Positions 24,779 to 37,194 of a stretch of DNA of 64,000 bases are shown here, one piece after another. Numbering within the stretch: position 1 is the stretch's first letter; each line of letters begins with the position of its first letter. Source of the DNA: Ornithinimicrobium cerasi. Its GTDB lineage: Bacteria > Actinomycetota > Actinomycetes > Actinomycetales > Dermatophilaceae. The translations under genes and the position numbers were made by a program. Under the pieces are notes generated by a model. That model was not told the origin of the DNA and ran no database searches. It saw only the letters and a list, made by a program, of their open reading frames with translations. The stretch is taken from positions 186,001-250,000 of the forward strand of contig NZ_QZMN01000001.1 of the NCBI RefSeq assembly GCF_003702705.1, given 5' to 3'.

Positions 24779-25524
24779 CCGAGCAGGACGGCACCGAGGA
24801 TATGCACGATCTCGCGCCGGCGTACGCCGTCGACGCCCTGGACCCCGCCGAGCGGGCGCGCTTCGAGACCCACCTCACCTCCTGCCCCGGGTGCGCAGCA
24901 CTCGTGCAGGAGCTGCAGGAAGCGGCTGTCGAGCTGTCCGCAGGTCTGGAGGCGGAGCCCCCGGCGGCCCTGCGGGCTCGCGTGCTGGAGGCGGTCCGGA
25001 TCGAGGCAGCTCACGTCGACGGCGGGCACGTCGACGACGTCGTCGTGCCCCTGCGTCCGGCCCACCGCGCGCAGGGCCCCTCGCGCCGCCGTGGTGGCCG
25101 ATGGCTGACTGCCGCCGCCGCCGCGGCCGCCGTCGTCGTCGCCGGGGTGTGGGGGGTCTCGGAGCTCCGGCCGGACGACCCGGCGCAGCAGGTCGTCTCG
25201 GCCTCGGACGCTCGTGAGTACTCCGCGACGACGTCCGTGGGAACCGTCACGGTGATCAGCTCCTCCACCCGTGACGCCGCCGTCCTGCGGCTCCCCGACG
25301 ACGTCGAGCCGCCGCCCGCGGGTTCGGTCTACCAGGCCTGGTTCGTCGGCACCGACGGGTCCGCCCGGTCGGCGGGCCTGCTGCCGGCGGAGGTGCTCGA
25401 GTCCGGCGAGGTCGTCCTCGAGGGCACCCCCGCGGGCGCGGCCGCCGTCGGTCTGAGCGTGGAGCCGGACGGTGGTTCCCCGCAGCCGACCACCGAGCCG
25501 TTCGCCGTCGTACCGCTCTCCTGA
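24775..25524 (+). CDS. rskA: anti-sigma-K factor RskA
   Basis: 249 residues. The cytoplasmic N-terminal anti-sigma domain has HDLAPAYAVDALDPAERARFETHL and the CPGC motif of the zinc-associated fold (the family His residue is replaced in the usual H-x3-C-x2-C pattern by HLTSCPGC, which keeps it). One membrane helix (LTAAAAAAAVVVAGVWGV) near residue 110 leads to an extracytoplasmic RskA domain (VYQAWFVGTDGSARSAGLLP). It should hold SigK at the membrane and release it under redox stress or proteolysis. ATG overlaps the sigK stop. Confidence 0.92.
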   Translation: MTEQDGTEDMHDLAPAYAVDALDPAERARFETHLTSCPGCAALVQELQEAAVELSAGLEAEPPAALRARVLEAVRIEAAHVDGGHVDDVVVPLRPAHRAQGPSRRRGGRWLTAAAAAAAVVVAGVWGVSELRPDDPAQQVVSASDAREYSATTSVGTVTVISSSTRDAAVLRLPDDVEPPPAGSVYQAWFVGTDGSARSAGLLPAEVLESGEVVLEGTPAGAAAVGLSVEPDGGSPQPTTEPFAVVPLS

Positions 25525-25920
25525 GCTGAGGCGGGGCGGCCATCCGGGGCCTCCATACATCAGCGGGGCACCTTCGAGGAGCAGCAACGGCCGGCCATAC
25601 CTGGCTTCCGGCTGCCGGCGAGCAGTCTCGGTCCCCTCGGCCACCAGCCGTCCGACGACCGTGTTGTCGAGGTGGTGCCCGCTCCCGGCGTCCACCTCGC
25701 CGCCGCAGGTGACGGACCCGCACCTCCGGACCGACGTCGGGCCATAGACGTCTACCGTCGGGAAGTCGGACAGCGGTCGACCCGGTGGACCTCGTCGATC
25801 ACGGTCCGGCCGTCCTCGCGGTCCACCTCGACGGCGTCGCTGACGGCGACGACGCCGAGCTCGAGAAGACCGACGGCCGGCCGCCCGGGACGATCGGATG
25901 ACCGGATGGCAGGACGTGAC
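25525..25920. other. 396-base stretch without an intact gene; possible decayed coding remnant
   Basis: No complete gene fits here. On the minus strand, roughly 25880-25760 reads with strongly gene-like codons (VGLLELGVVAVSDAVEVD then REDGRTVIDEVHRVDR) until a TAG, and another frame stays open toward 25560 (GHHLDNTVVGRLVAEGTET). No start codon or ribosome site is attached. This looks like a frameshifted or truncated gene, but no family is recognised. Confidence 0.35.
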
Positions 25921-26409
25921 CTACGTCACGTCGAGGAACAGGATCGTCACCGCCCACGCGGCGATGATGGTGAAGGCCGTCACGAGCTCGATGAGGATGT
26001 TGGTGCCGACGGCGCGCAGCGCGTGCTTGGTCGCCGACCAGGCCTCGCCGCGGTCCCGGGTGTGCGCCAGCGAGACGAGATAGATGCCGACCGGGAAGCC
26101 GACGAAGAGGCCGACCACGGGGATGACGAACGCCAGCGCGATCGCCGCGACGACCCCTGCCAGCAACGTGCTGGTCCGCACCCCCGCGGCGCGCATCCGC
26201 TTCCCCGGGACGAACCACTGCAGGAGGGAGCCGACCAGGTAGAGCACGACGGTCACCGACAGCAGGACCCACCCCAGGGTCGACTGCTCCACGAGGGCCC
26301 ACAGCAGCACCGCTCCGACGATCAGCAGCAGCCCCGGGAGGATCGGTACGACGATGCCCAGCACCCCGACGACCATCAGCAGGGCCGCGACAACCTCGAT
26401 CGAGCTCAT
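25921..26409 (-). CDS. DUF456 family membrane protein
   Basis: 162 residues with four to five hydrophobic helices. The N-terminal helix pair VVAALLMVVGVLGIVVPILPGLLLIVGAVLLW and the central LLAGVVAAIALAFVIPVVGLFVGFPVGIYL with Gly-Pro kinks are typical of DUF456; the charged loop HTRDRGEAWSATKHALRAVG separates it from the last helix. Function is unknown. ATG at 26409 begins directly with the first helix (MSSIEVV). Downstream of it a conserved-looking but broken sequence follows; upstream lies the DUF7455 gene on the same strand behind a strong hairpin. Confidence 0.85.
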   Translation of the reverse strand: MSSIEVVAALLMVVGVLGIVVPILPGLLLIVGAVLLWALVEQSTLGWVLLSVTVVLYLVGSLLQWFVPGKRMRAAGVRTSTLLAGVVAAIALAFVIPVVGLFVGFPVGIYLVSLAHTRDRGEAWSATKHALRAVGTNILIELVTAFTIIAAWAVTILFLDVT

Positions 26410-26427
26410 GGTGGGTCAGTCTGCCAG

Positions 26428-26443
26428 CCGGTCGGCCGACCGG
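26428..26443. repeat. perfect 16-base palindrome
   Basis: CCGGTCGGCCGACCGG, 18 bases upstream of the DUF456 start codon. It is a plausible operator for a dimeric regulator or part of a leader hairpin; GC-richness makes chance occurrence possible. Confidence 0.5.
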
Positions 26444-26456
26444 CCCGAACCAACGA

Positions 26457-26485
26457 CGCCCGCCCCGACACGGTCGGGGCGGGCG
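26457..26485 (-). terminator. 13-bp perfect hairpin after the DUF7455 gene
   Basis: CGCCCGCCCCGAC (26457-26469) and GTCGGGGCGGGCG (26473-26485) pair perfectly around a three-base loop. It begins 18 bases after the DUF7455 stop. There is no T-run, which is common for actinobacterial terminators. Confidence 0.65.
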
Positions 26486-26503
26486 GTGGCGGAGGGAGCA
26501 GGC

Positions 26504-26719
26504 TCAGATGGCCGGCGTCTCCTCGGCGTGGAGCCGGTGGGTCTCGTCGAGGATCTCGATGTCGTCCAGGCCGCGCAGCTTGTCGAGGTGCTCACGCCCG
26601 TGGTGGGCGCAGAAGTGCAACGCCAGTCCGTCGGCGAGACGGGCGCGGATGTAGGCCTGGGCGCCGCAGCGGTCGCAGCGGTCGGCAATCGTCAGCTCGG
26701 GGGTGAGAGTGGCGTTCAC
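26504..26719 (-). CDS. DUF7455 small zinc-ribbon protein
   Basis: 71 residues. Two Cys pairs in the pattern ADRCDRCGAQAYIRA and LHFCAHHGREH form a likely treble-clef or zinc-ribbon, followed by an acidic C-terminus (LDDIEILDETHRLHAEETPAI). DUF7455 proteins are small conserved actinobacterial proteins usually placed between sigma-factor genes and the ParE-type topoisomerase gene, as here. No activity is known. GTG at 26719 follows GAGAGGAG. It is divergent from parE across a 276-base gap. Confidence 0.85.
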   Translation of the reverse strand: MNATLTPELTIADRCDRCGAQAYIRARLADGLALHFCAHHGREHLDKLRGLDDIEILDETHRLHAEETPAI

Positions 26720-26995
26720 GGGCGGGTCTCCTCTCGGGCTCCGGTCGACGGTCGCGGATGAGCGCCTCCGGGTGCATCACAGTCAAGCATGTCAATGCTC
26801 TACCACCCTGTCTTTGTGCCCGGAACGTCGAAGGTTTCGCTCAGCGCGTAGACGGGAACTTTTCGGCTGGCCAGGACACCCGTCCCCGGGACGGCAGGTC
26901 GCCCGCCCACCACCCGTGCGCGGAGGGCGCGCCTGGCGGGCCGTGTCGGTGGCCGCGGTTAGGCTGCCGAGGTCCACCCAGACGAAGGAGACCCC
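26720..26995. promoter_or_regulatory. divergent promoter region between DUF7455 and parE
   Basis: This gap is less GC-rich in its first half. It contains AGCAT/ATGCT arms (26786-26790 and 26795-26799), a minus-strand TTGACA in the same place, and GGAAC-type words near 26822 and 26855. The parE promoter elements are listed separately. No small ORF convinced me. Confidence 0.5.
26944..26965 (+). promoter_or_regulatory. RecA/LexA-independent damage promoter (PafBC-type) of parE
   Basis: TGTCGGTG (26944-26951), eight bases, TAGGCT (26960-26965): full match to TGTCRGTG-N8-TANNNT. Start of transcription is expected near 26972, leaving about 24 bases of leader that contain AAGGAG (26985-26990). Confidence 0.75.
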
Positions 26996-29095
26996 GTGGC
27001 GCAGGACTACTCGGCCCGGCACCTCCAGGTCCTCGAGGGCCTGGAGGCGGTGCGCAAGCGCCCGGGGATGTACATCGGGTCGACCGACTCCCGAGGTCTC
27101 ATGCACTGCCTCTGGGAGATCATCGACAACTCGGTGGACGAGGCCCTCGGCGGGCACGGCGACCGGATCGAGGTGATCCTGCACGAGGACCGCTCGGTGG
27201 AGGTGCGCGACACAGCTCGCGGCATCCCGGTCGACATCGAACCGCGTACCGGGCTCAGCGGCGTCGAAGTCGTCTTCACCAAGCTGCACGCGGGCGGGAA
27301 GTTCGGTGGGGGCAGCTATGCGGCCTCCGGCGGTCTCCACGGGGTCGGCGCCTCCGTCGTCAACGCCCTGTCGGCACGCCTCGACGTCGAGGTGGACCGG
27401 GGCGGCAGGACCTACGGCATGAGCTTCCGGCGTGGTGAGCCGGGCACCTTCGCGGACGGGACGCGCCCGCCCACCCCTGACGCAGCGTTCACGCCCTTCG
27501 AGCGCAGCAGCGAGCTGGCGGTCGTGGGCAAGACCCGGCGCGGGGTGAGCGGCACCCGGGTCCGCTACTGGGCCGACCCGCAGATCTTCATCCGGAACGC
27601 CCGCTTCGAGTACGACGAGCTGGTCGCCCGCGCCCGCCAGACCGCCTTCCTCGTGCCCGGACTGACCGTGGTGGTGCGGGACCAACGGCGCCTCCCCGAG
27701 ACCCCGGGCGCCGACGGCCCCCACGAGGAGGTGTTCGCCTACTCCGGCGGCATCACCGAGTATGCCGAGTACCTCGCCTCCGACACCGCCCTCACCGACG
27801 TCTGGCGCCTGCGGGGCGCCGGCAGCTTCACGGAGACCGTGCCGGTCCTCGACGAACGGGGCCACATGGTCAGCCGGGAGGTCGAGCGCGAGTGCGAGGT
27901 CGACGTCGCGGTGCGCTGGGGGACCGGGTACGACACCGTCCAGCGCAGCTTCGTCAACATCATCTCCACCCCTAAGGGCGGCACCCACGTGGCCGGCTTC
28001 GAGCAGGCGCTGATGAAGGTCTTCCGTCGTCAGCTCGAGGTGAACGCCCGCAAGCTCAAGGTCGGCAACGACAAGGTGGACAAGGACGACATCACCGCCG
28101 GCCTCACGGCGGTGGTCACGGTCCGTCTGGCGGAGCCGCAGTTCGAGGGCCAGACGAAGGAGGTGCTCGGCACCAACGCGGTCCGGGCCATCGTCTCCAG
28201 GGTGGTGGAGAAGGAGCTCACCGACCGGTTGACCTCCACCCACCGCGGTGACAAGGCCCAGGCCGCGCTGCTGCTCGAGAAGGTCGTCGCCGAGATGAAG
28301 TCGCGCATCTCGGCGCGGCTGCACAAGGAGACCCAGCGCCGCAAGAACGCGCTGGAGTCCTCCTCCCTGCCGGCCAAGCTCGCCGACTGCCGGACCAGCG
28401 ACACGCTGCGCAGCGAGCTGTTCATCGTCGAGGGGGACAGCGCCCTCGGCACCGCCAAGCTCGCGCGCTCCAGCGACTACCAGGCGCTCCTGCCGATCCG
28501 GGGCAAGATCCTCAACGTCCAGAAGGCGTCGGTCTCCGACATGCTCTCCAACGCCGAGTGCGCCGCGATCATCCAGGTCATCGGGGCGGGCTCGGGCCGC
28601 AGCTTCGACCTGGACGTGGCCCGCTACGGCAAGGTCATCATCATGACCGACGCGGACGTCGACGGCGCACACATCCGCACCCTCCTGCTCACCCTGTTCT
28701 TCCGCTACATGCGACCTCTGGTCGACGCGGGCCGCGTCTACGCAGCGATGCCACCGCTGCACCGCATCGAGGTCGCCGGTGGGCGGGGCGGGAAGGAATA
28801 CGTCTACACCTACACCGAGGCCGAGATGCGCCGGACGGTGGCCGCCCTGCAGAAGAAGGGCAGGGGGATCAAGCAGCCCCTGCAGCGATACAAGGGCCTG
28901 GGGGAGATGGATGCCGACCAGCTCGCCGAGACCACGATGGACCCACGCCACCGCACGCTGCGTCGCATCACGCTGGCCGACGCCGCCCGGGCCGACGGTG
29001 TGTTCGAGCTGCTGATGGGCACCAACGTCGCGCCGCGCAAGGACTTCATCGTCGACTCGGCGCACGAGCTGGACCGCGACCGCATCGACGCCTGA
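26996..29095 (+). CDS. parE: DNA topoisomerase (ATP-hydrolysing) subunit B, ParE/GyrB2 type
   Basis: 699 residues. GHKL ATPase: RPGMYIGSTDSRGLMH, IIDNSVDEALGG, KLHAGGKFGGGSYAASGGLHGVGA; transducer with switch-lysine region; TOPRIM: FIVEGDSALGTAKLARSSDY, LPIRGKILNV and MTDADVDGAHIRTLLL; C-terminal YKGLGEMDADQL. The EGDSALGTAK version (instead of EGDSAGGSAK) is typical of the second actinobacterial type IIA topoisomerase (Streptomyces ParE), distinct from the gyrB at the replication origin. It needs a ParC/GyrA-type partner, which is not in this window. GTG at 26996 has AAGGAG five bases before it. The promoter predicts induction by DNA damage. Confidence 0.9.
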   Translation: MAQDYSARHLQVLEGLEAVRKRPGMYIGSTDSRGLMHCLWEIIDNSVDEALGGHGDRIEVILHEDRSVEVRDTARGIPVDIEPRTGLSGVEVVFTKLHAGGKFGGGSYAASGGLHGVGASVVNALSARLDVEVDRGGRTYGMSFRRGEPGTFADGTRPPTPDAAFTPFERSSELAVVGKTRRGVSGTRVRYWADPQIFIRNARFEYDELVARARQTAFLVPGLTVVVRDQRRLPETPGADGPHEEVFAYSGGITEYAEYLASDTALTDVWRLRGAGSFTETVPVLDERGHMVSREVERECEVDVAVRWGTGYDTVQRSFVNIISTPKGGTHVAGFEQALMKVFRRQLEVNARKLKVGNDKVDKDDITAGLTAVVTVRLAEPQFEGQTKEVLGTNAVRAIVSRVVEKELTDRLTSTHRGDKAQAALLLEKVVAEMKSRISARLHKETQRRKNALESSSLPAKLADCRTSDTLRSELFIVEGDSALGTAKLARSSDYQALLPIRGKILNVQKASVSDMLSNAECAAIIQVIGAGSGRSFDLDVARYGKVIIMTDADVDGAHIRTLLLTLFFRYMRPLVDAGRVYAAMPPLHRIEVAGGRGGKEYVYTYTEAEMRRTVAALQKKGRGIKQPLQRYKGLGEMDADQLAETTMDPRHRTLRRITLADAARADGVFELLMGTNVAPRKDFIVDSAHELDRDRIDA

Positions 29096-29308
29096 GGGGC
29101 GGTCGACAACGCTCCCGGTCGGGCCGGAGCCGCCCGATGCGGTAACCTTGAAAGACACCTGCGCCGTGCGGCGGGGTGAACCACACCTCAGGACGATCCG
29201 ATCCTGGGGTCCACGGGCGCCCACGATGCGCGCCTGGAGGTCGGTCCGGTCACGCGAGCAGCGTCGAGGCGAGAACCACCTCGACAACGTGAAGCGAGTT
29301 GAGCCGTC
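29096..29308 (+). promoter_or_regulatory. long structured 5' leader of the DEAD-box helicase gene
   Basis: A -10-like TAACCT at 29143-29148 suggests a leader of about 155 bases. It contains a perfect stem GTCGAGG/CCTCGAC around 29265-29284 and a second stem CCTCAGGA/TCCTGGGG around 29188-29213. No good ribosome site precedes the ATG at 29309, so structure-dependent translation (as for cold-inducible helicase genes) is plausible. Confidence 0.5.
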
Positions 29309-33170
<3,862 letters not shown>

Positions 33171-33193
33171 GCGACCTCGATACGCTCCGGGGC

Positions 33194-34747
33194 ATGACGA
33201 CGACCTCCTCAGACGTGGTGGTGGTCGGTGGTGGCCACAACGGCCTCACCGCCGCCGCCTACCTCGCCCGCGCCGGCCGCTCGGTCCTCCTGCTCGAACG
33301 CTCGCCCGAGCTCGGCGGCGCCACCGTGAGCGCCGACGCCTTCGACGGCATGGGCGCCCGTCTCTCGCGCTACAGCTACCTCGTCAGCCTGATGCCCCGC
33401 CAGATCATGGCCGACCTCGGGCTGAGCCTGCGTCTCGCGCGGCGCCGCTACTCCTCATACACCCCCGTGCCCGGGGGCGAGGGCGGGCTGCTGGTCGACA
33501 ACGAGGACGCGGCCGCGACGGCGCGGTCCTTCGCGGCGGTCGGCGCCGCGGCGGACCTCGAGCGGTGGCAGGAGTTCTACGGGCGCACGGGCGAGCTGGC
33601 CTCCCGGATGTGGCCCACCGTGACCGAGCCGCTGCTGCGGCGGGCCGAGATGGTCGACCGGGTCGGTGACCCCACGCTGGTCCGGGACTTCCTCGAGCGG
33701 CCCCTGGGCGAGGTCCTGGAGCGGACGTTCAGCTCCGACCTGGTGCGTGGCGTGGCCCTCACGGACGGCCTGATCTCCACCTACGCCAGCGCCCACGGCG
33801 CCGACCTACGACAGAACATCTGCTTCCTCTACCACGTCATCGGCGGCGGTACCGGCGACTGGGACGTGCCGGTCGGGGGGATGGGTCAGGTGTCCGGGCA
33901 GCTCGCCGAGGTCGCCCGCCGCGCGGGGGCGCAGCTGCGTACCGGGGCGACGGTGGTGGGCGTGGAGGAGGGCGCGGTCACCTGGGTGGACGAGCGGGGT
34001 ATGACGCACCGCGCCACCGCGCGCGACGTGCTGTGGGCGGCGGCACCGGCGGTGCTGGACGACCTGACGGGGACCGAGGGAGAGCGGGTGGAGGGCGCTC
34101 AGGTGAAGGTCAACCTCCTGCTCTCGCGGCTGCCGCGGCTGCGGGAGGAGGGGGTCGCGCCGGAGGCGGCGTTCGGGGGGACCTTCCACATCAACGAGAC
34201 CTACACCCAGCTCCAGTCCGCGTTCGCGGCGGCGTCGCAGGGGCGGGTCCCGGAGCCGATGCCGGCCGAGATCTACTGCCACTCGATCACGGACCCGAGC
34301 ATCCTGTCGCCGCAGCTGCGGGAGTCGGGCGCCCAGACGCTCACCGTCTTCACCCTGCAGACGCCCGACCGGCTCCTCGACGACGTCGAGTCCCTGGACG
34401 GGGCACGGGCCGGGCTGGAGCGGGCGGTGCTCGACTCGCTCGGCTCGGTGCTCGCCGAGCCGGTCGACGACGTCGTGATGAGCCGCCCGGACGGCACGCC
34501 CTGCGTCGAGACCAGGACGACCCGCGACCTGCAGGAGTCGTTGGCGATGCCCGGAGGCAACATCTTCCACGCGCCCCTCACCTGGCCGTGGGCCGACGAC
34601 GACGCCCCGCTCGACACGCCCGCGCAGAGGTGGGGCGTGGACACGGCATACCCGGGCGTGCTGCTGGCCGGCGCCGGCTCGCGCCGGGGCGGGGGCGTGA
34701 GCGCCCTCGGCGGCTACCACGCCGCCCGCGCCGTCCTGGAGTCCTAG
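33194..34747 (+). CDS. FAD-dependent oxidoreductase, phytoene desaturase/PYROXD2-like
   Basis: 517 residues. N-terminal dinucleotide fold VVVVGGGHNGLTAAAYLARAG with the ERSPELGGATVS segment typical of carotenoid-desaturase-like amine oxidases, DVPVGGMGQVSGQLAEVARRAGA in the middle, and a C-terminal FAD loop YPGVLLAGAGSRRGGGVSALGGYHAARAV. Members of the PYROXD2-like branch are annotated as oxidoreductases without firm substrates; there is no carotenoid gene nearby. ATG at 33194 starts the fold within eight residues. A 23-base gap follows gdhA and no strong ribosome site is visible. Confidence 0.85.
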   Translation: MTTTSSDVVVVGGGHNGLTAAAYLARAGRSVLLLERSPELGGATVSADAFDGMGARLSRYSYLVSLMPRQIMADLGLSLRLARRRYSSYTPVPGGEGGLLVDNEDAAATARSFAAVGAAADLERWQEFYGRTGELASRMWPTVTEPLLRRAEMVDRVGDPTLVRDFLERPLGEVLERTFSSDLVRGVALTDGLISTYASAHGADLRQNICFLYHVIGGGTGDWDVPVGGMGQVSGQLAEVARRAGAQLRTGATVVGVEEGAVTWVDERGMTHRATARDVLWAAAPAVLDDLTGTEGERVEGAQVKVNLLLSRLPRLREEGVAPEAAFGGTFHINETYTQLQSAFAAASQGRVPEPMPAEIYCHSITDPSILSPQLRESGAQTLTVFTLQTPDRLLDDVESLDGARAGLERAVLDSLGSVLAEPVDDVVMSRPDGTPCVETRTTRDLQESLAMPGGNIFHAPLTWPWADDDAPLDTPAQRWGVDTAYPGVLLAGAGSRRGGGVSALGGYHAARAVLES

Positions 34748-34783
34748 CAAACGGGCTCGCCCGGCCGCCCAGGACGGGCACGT

Positions 34784-34827
34784 CCGTGGTGGGTCGGCGC
34801 TGCCATGGCGACACCGACCCACCACGG
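34784..34827. terminator. 14-bp perfect hairpin between convergent genes
   Basis: CCGTGGTGGGTCGG (34784-34797) pairs with CCGACCCACCACGG (34814-34827) around a 16-base loop that itself contains GCCATGGC. It lies between the stops of the FAD oxidoreductase and the MetS-like gene and should end both transcripts. Confidence 0.8.
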
Positions 34828-34858
34828 TCCGTCGGGGCACCCGGTGGGGGAGGGAGGG

Positions 34859-35041
34859 TCAGGTGTCGCGGAAGGGATGCGGCTCGTGGAGCCGCTCCGT
34901 GTCCTGCCGGACCATGTCCGGGTCCTCGATCTCACCCTCGGTTAGCTCAGGCTTGTTCCGCAGGTAGAGGATGCTCGCGGCCAGGCCTCCCCACACGACG
35001 ACGATCGCGACGATCATCATGATGACGGCCGGAGTGGTCAT
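34859..35041 (-). CDS. metS: MetS-like small subunit of an NSS methionine/alanine importer
   Basis: 60 residues. A single N-terminal membrane helix, VIMMIVAIVVVWGGLAASILYL, followed by an acidic tail (KPELTEGEIEDPD), as in the MetS subunits that pair with MetP-type sodium-dependent transporters. ATG at 35041 overlaps the transporter stop by four bases (ATGA), so the two products are made together. In Corynebacterium MetS is needed for transport by MetP. Confidence 0.88.
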   Translation of the reverse strand: MTTPAVIMMIVAIVVVWGGLAASILYLRNKPELTEGEIEDPDMVRQDTERLHEPHPFRDT

Positions 35042-36591
35042 CGGGTCACCTCCTTGTCGACGTCGGGCCACGGCACGAACTTCTCGTCGTCGCGACCCTT
35101 CCAGGGTATGGCGGAGAGCACCACCGCCGCGACCACCACGAACACGATCGTGCCCCAGCCGAAGAGGTTCAGGTACCACTGCGGCAGGCCCTCGTAACCG
35201 TCGTTGACCAGCGACACGAGCTTCTGCCCGAGCATGATCACCAGGAACGCGGGCGCGACGACGCCGATCAGGGCGATCCAGATCCGGCCGACCTGGAAGG
35301 TCGAGACCGCGTTCAGGTGTCGGCGCAGGGTCTCCGACTTGCGGAAGACCCAGACCACCAGGACCGTCATGACGATCGCGGACAGCACGATGCCGACGTT
35401 GTTGGCCCACTGGTCGACGGTGTCGAGGGCGAGCAGCCCGGACGTGGTCGAGAACAGCAGCACCGAGAGCACGGCGCAGACCCCGGACACGAGGATGGCG
35501 CTTCCGCGCCGCGACAGGCCGAACTTCTCCTGCACGGACGCCGCGACCCCGAGCAGGATCGAGATGATCGAGGTGAAGCCCGCCAGGATCAGCGAGCCGA
35601 AGAAGACGACCCCGAAGATGGCGCCACCGGGCATCTCGTTGATGACGGCCGGGAAGGTGACGAAGGACAGGATCGGCCCGGTCAGCCCCTCGAGCTCGGA
35701 GACCTGCACCGACTGCTGGTTGGCCATGAAGCCCAGCGTCGCGAAGACCCCGATGCCGGCGAGGATCTCGAAGGAGGAGTTGGCGAACGCGACGACCAGG
35801 CCGGAGCTGGTCATGTTGGCCTTGCGCCGCTGGTAGGACGCGTAGGTCACCATGATGCCGAAGGCGATCGACAACGAGAAGAAGATCTGGCTGTAGGCCG
35901 CGATCCAGACGTTCAGGTCGGCGAGGGCGCCCCAGTCGGGCGTGAAGAAGGCGTTCAGCCCGTCCATCGCCCCGGGCAGGGTCAGGGCGCGGATCACCAG
36001 GCCGAGGAAGGCGACCCCCAGCAGCGGGATGAAGATGACGTTGACCTTCTGCACCCCGGCGGTCACGCCCAGCGCGATGACGACGAGGACGGCGACCCAG
36101 ACGAGCACCAGCGGCACGGCGACGGCCGGGACGACGGTGGTCGAGATCTCCGGGTCACCCACCTTGAGGTACTCGCCGACGAAGAAGCCCAGGGTGTCCT
36201 GGCCCCAGCGCAGGTTGAAGGCGAAGATGAAGTAGCTGGCGGCCCAGGCGATGACCGCGGCGTAGTAGACCGCGATGACGAAGGACAGCATGATCTGGAA
36301 CCAGCCGAGGGTCTCCGTCGGCTTCGCCATCCGCCGGTAGGCCAGCGGGGCCGCGGCGCGGTAGCGGTGCCCGATGGAGTAGTCGAGGAACAGGATCGGG
36401 ATTCCGGCGGTGAGGAGCGCCACGAGGTAGGGGATGAGGAAGGCTCCTCCACCGCTCTCGTAGGCGACGCCCGGGAACCGCCAGATGTTGCCCAGCCCGA
36501 CGGCGGATCCGATGGCAGCGAGGATGAAGCCCGTGGAGGACGTCCACGTCTCGCGCTGCTCGGCCGCGACCGGGGCGTTCGATGTCGTCAC
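35038..36591 (-). CDS. metP: sodium-dependent NSS-family transporter (MetP-like)
   Basis: 517 residues, twelve membrane helices of the LeuT/NSS fold. TM1 signature AIGSAVGLGNIWRFPGVAYE supplies the sodium and substrate carbonyls; TM6-8 segments SLSIAFGIMVTYASY and FGSLILAGFTSIISI are also typical. Expected to import neutral amino acids such as methionine or alanine with sodium. The coupled MetS-like gene downstream supports that. GTG at 36591 has AAGGAGGT about seven bases before it; TAGGCT near 36639-36634 is a likely -10. Confidence 0.9.
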   Translation of the reverse strand: MTTSNAPVAAEQRETWTSSTGFILAAIGSAVGLGNIWRFPGVAYESGGGAFLIPYLVALLTAGIPILFLDYSIGHRYRAAAPLAYRRMAKPTETLGWFQIMLSFVIAVYYAAVIAWAASYFIFAFNLRWGQDTLGFFVGEYLKVGDPEISTTVVPAVAVPLVLVWVAVLVVIALGVTAGVQKVNVIFIPLLGVAFLGLVIRALTLPGAMDGLNAFFTPDWGALADLNVWIAAYSQIFFSLSIAFGIMVTYASYQRRKANMTSSGLVVAFANSSFEILAGIGVFATLGFMANQQSVQVSELEGLTGPILSFVTFPAVINEMPGGAIFGVVFFGSLILAGFTSIISILLGVAASVQEKFGLSRRGSAILVSGVCAVLSVLLFSTTSGLLALDTVDQWANNVGIVLSAIVMTVLVVWVFRKSETLRRHLNAVSTFQVGRIWIALIGVVAPAFLVIMLGQKLVSLVNDGYEGLPQWYLNLFGWGTIVFVVVAAVVLSAIPWKGRDDEKFVPWPDVDKEVTR

Positions 36592-36664
36592 GGCAGGACC
36601 TCCTTGACACTGGTAGGACGGAACGGTCGGCTGAGCCTAGCGCCAGATCGCCGCGCCCGGGAGG

Positions 36665-37108
36665 CTACGCGCGGCGCGTCGCGAGCAGGTCGATCGCGTA
36701 CCGGTAGCCGTGCACGCCCGCCCCCGCGATCACCGCCACCGCGACGGGCGAGAGGTATGACGTGTGCCGGAAGCTCTCGCGCGCGTGCGGGTTGGACAGG
36801 TGGACCTCGACGACCGCGAGGTCGGTGGCTCGGACAGCGTCCAGCAGGGCCACCGAGGTGTGCGTGTAGGCGCCTGCGTTGAGCACCACGCCGACCACCT
36901 CCTCGTCGGCGGCGGCCTCGTGCAGGGCGTCGACGAGGACCCCCTCGTGGTTGCTCTGCCGGCAGGTCACCTGCAGGCCGTGCTCGCCGGCCGTGCGGGC
37001 GCACAGAGCCTCCACGTCCGCGAGGGTGGAGGAGCCGTAGATGTGCGGCTCCCGCGTGCCGAGCAGGTTGAGGTTGGGCCCGTTGAGGACCACGATCCGG
37101 CGCGTCAT
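36665..37108 (-). CDS. aroQ: type II 3-dehydroquinate dehydratase
   Basis: 147 residues, normal for the dodecameric type II enzyme of the shikimate pathway. LNGPNLNLLGTREPHIYG carries the catalytic Tyr and Arg, NAGAYTHTSVALLDAV the substrate Asn, VEVHLSNPHARE the catalytic His, and SYLSPVAVAVIAGAGVHGY the active-site end. ATG at 37108 starts MTRRIVVLNGPN directly; an upstream in-frame extension lacks conservation. It is separate from the aroG gene at 9149. CACCCT seven bases ahead of the ATG may be a weak leaderless -10. Confidence 0.95.
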   Translation of the reverse strand: MTRRIVVLNGPNLNLLGTREPHIYGSSTLADVEALCARTAGEHGLQVTCRQSNHEGVLVDALHEAAADEEVVGVVLNAGAYTHTSVALLDAVRATDLAVVEVHLSNPHARESFRHTSYLSPVAVAVIAGAGVHGYRYAIDLLATRRA

Positions 37109-37194
37109 GGGGCCCAGGGTGGCACATCCCGTGCACCGCCCGGGGGCGGACGCCACCCCGCCGCCGACGGTCGCCGCCCCGTTAGGGTGGGCGC

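Noticed and set aside
29096-29308. Known riboswitch or named small RNA in the helicase leader
   Set aside because: Stems are present but I could match them to no family, so it is listed only as a structured leader.
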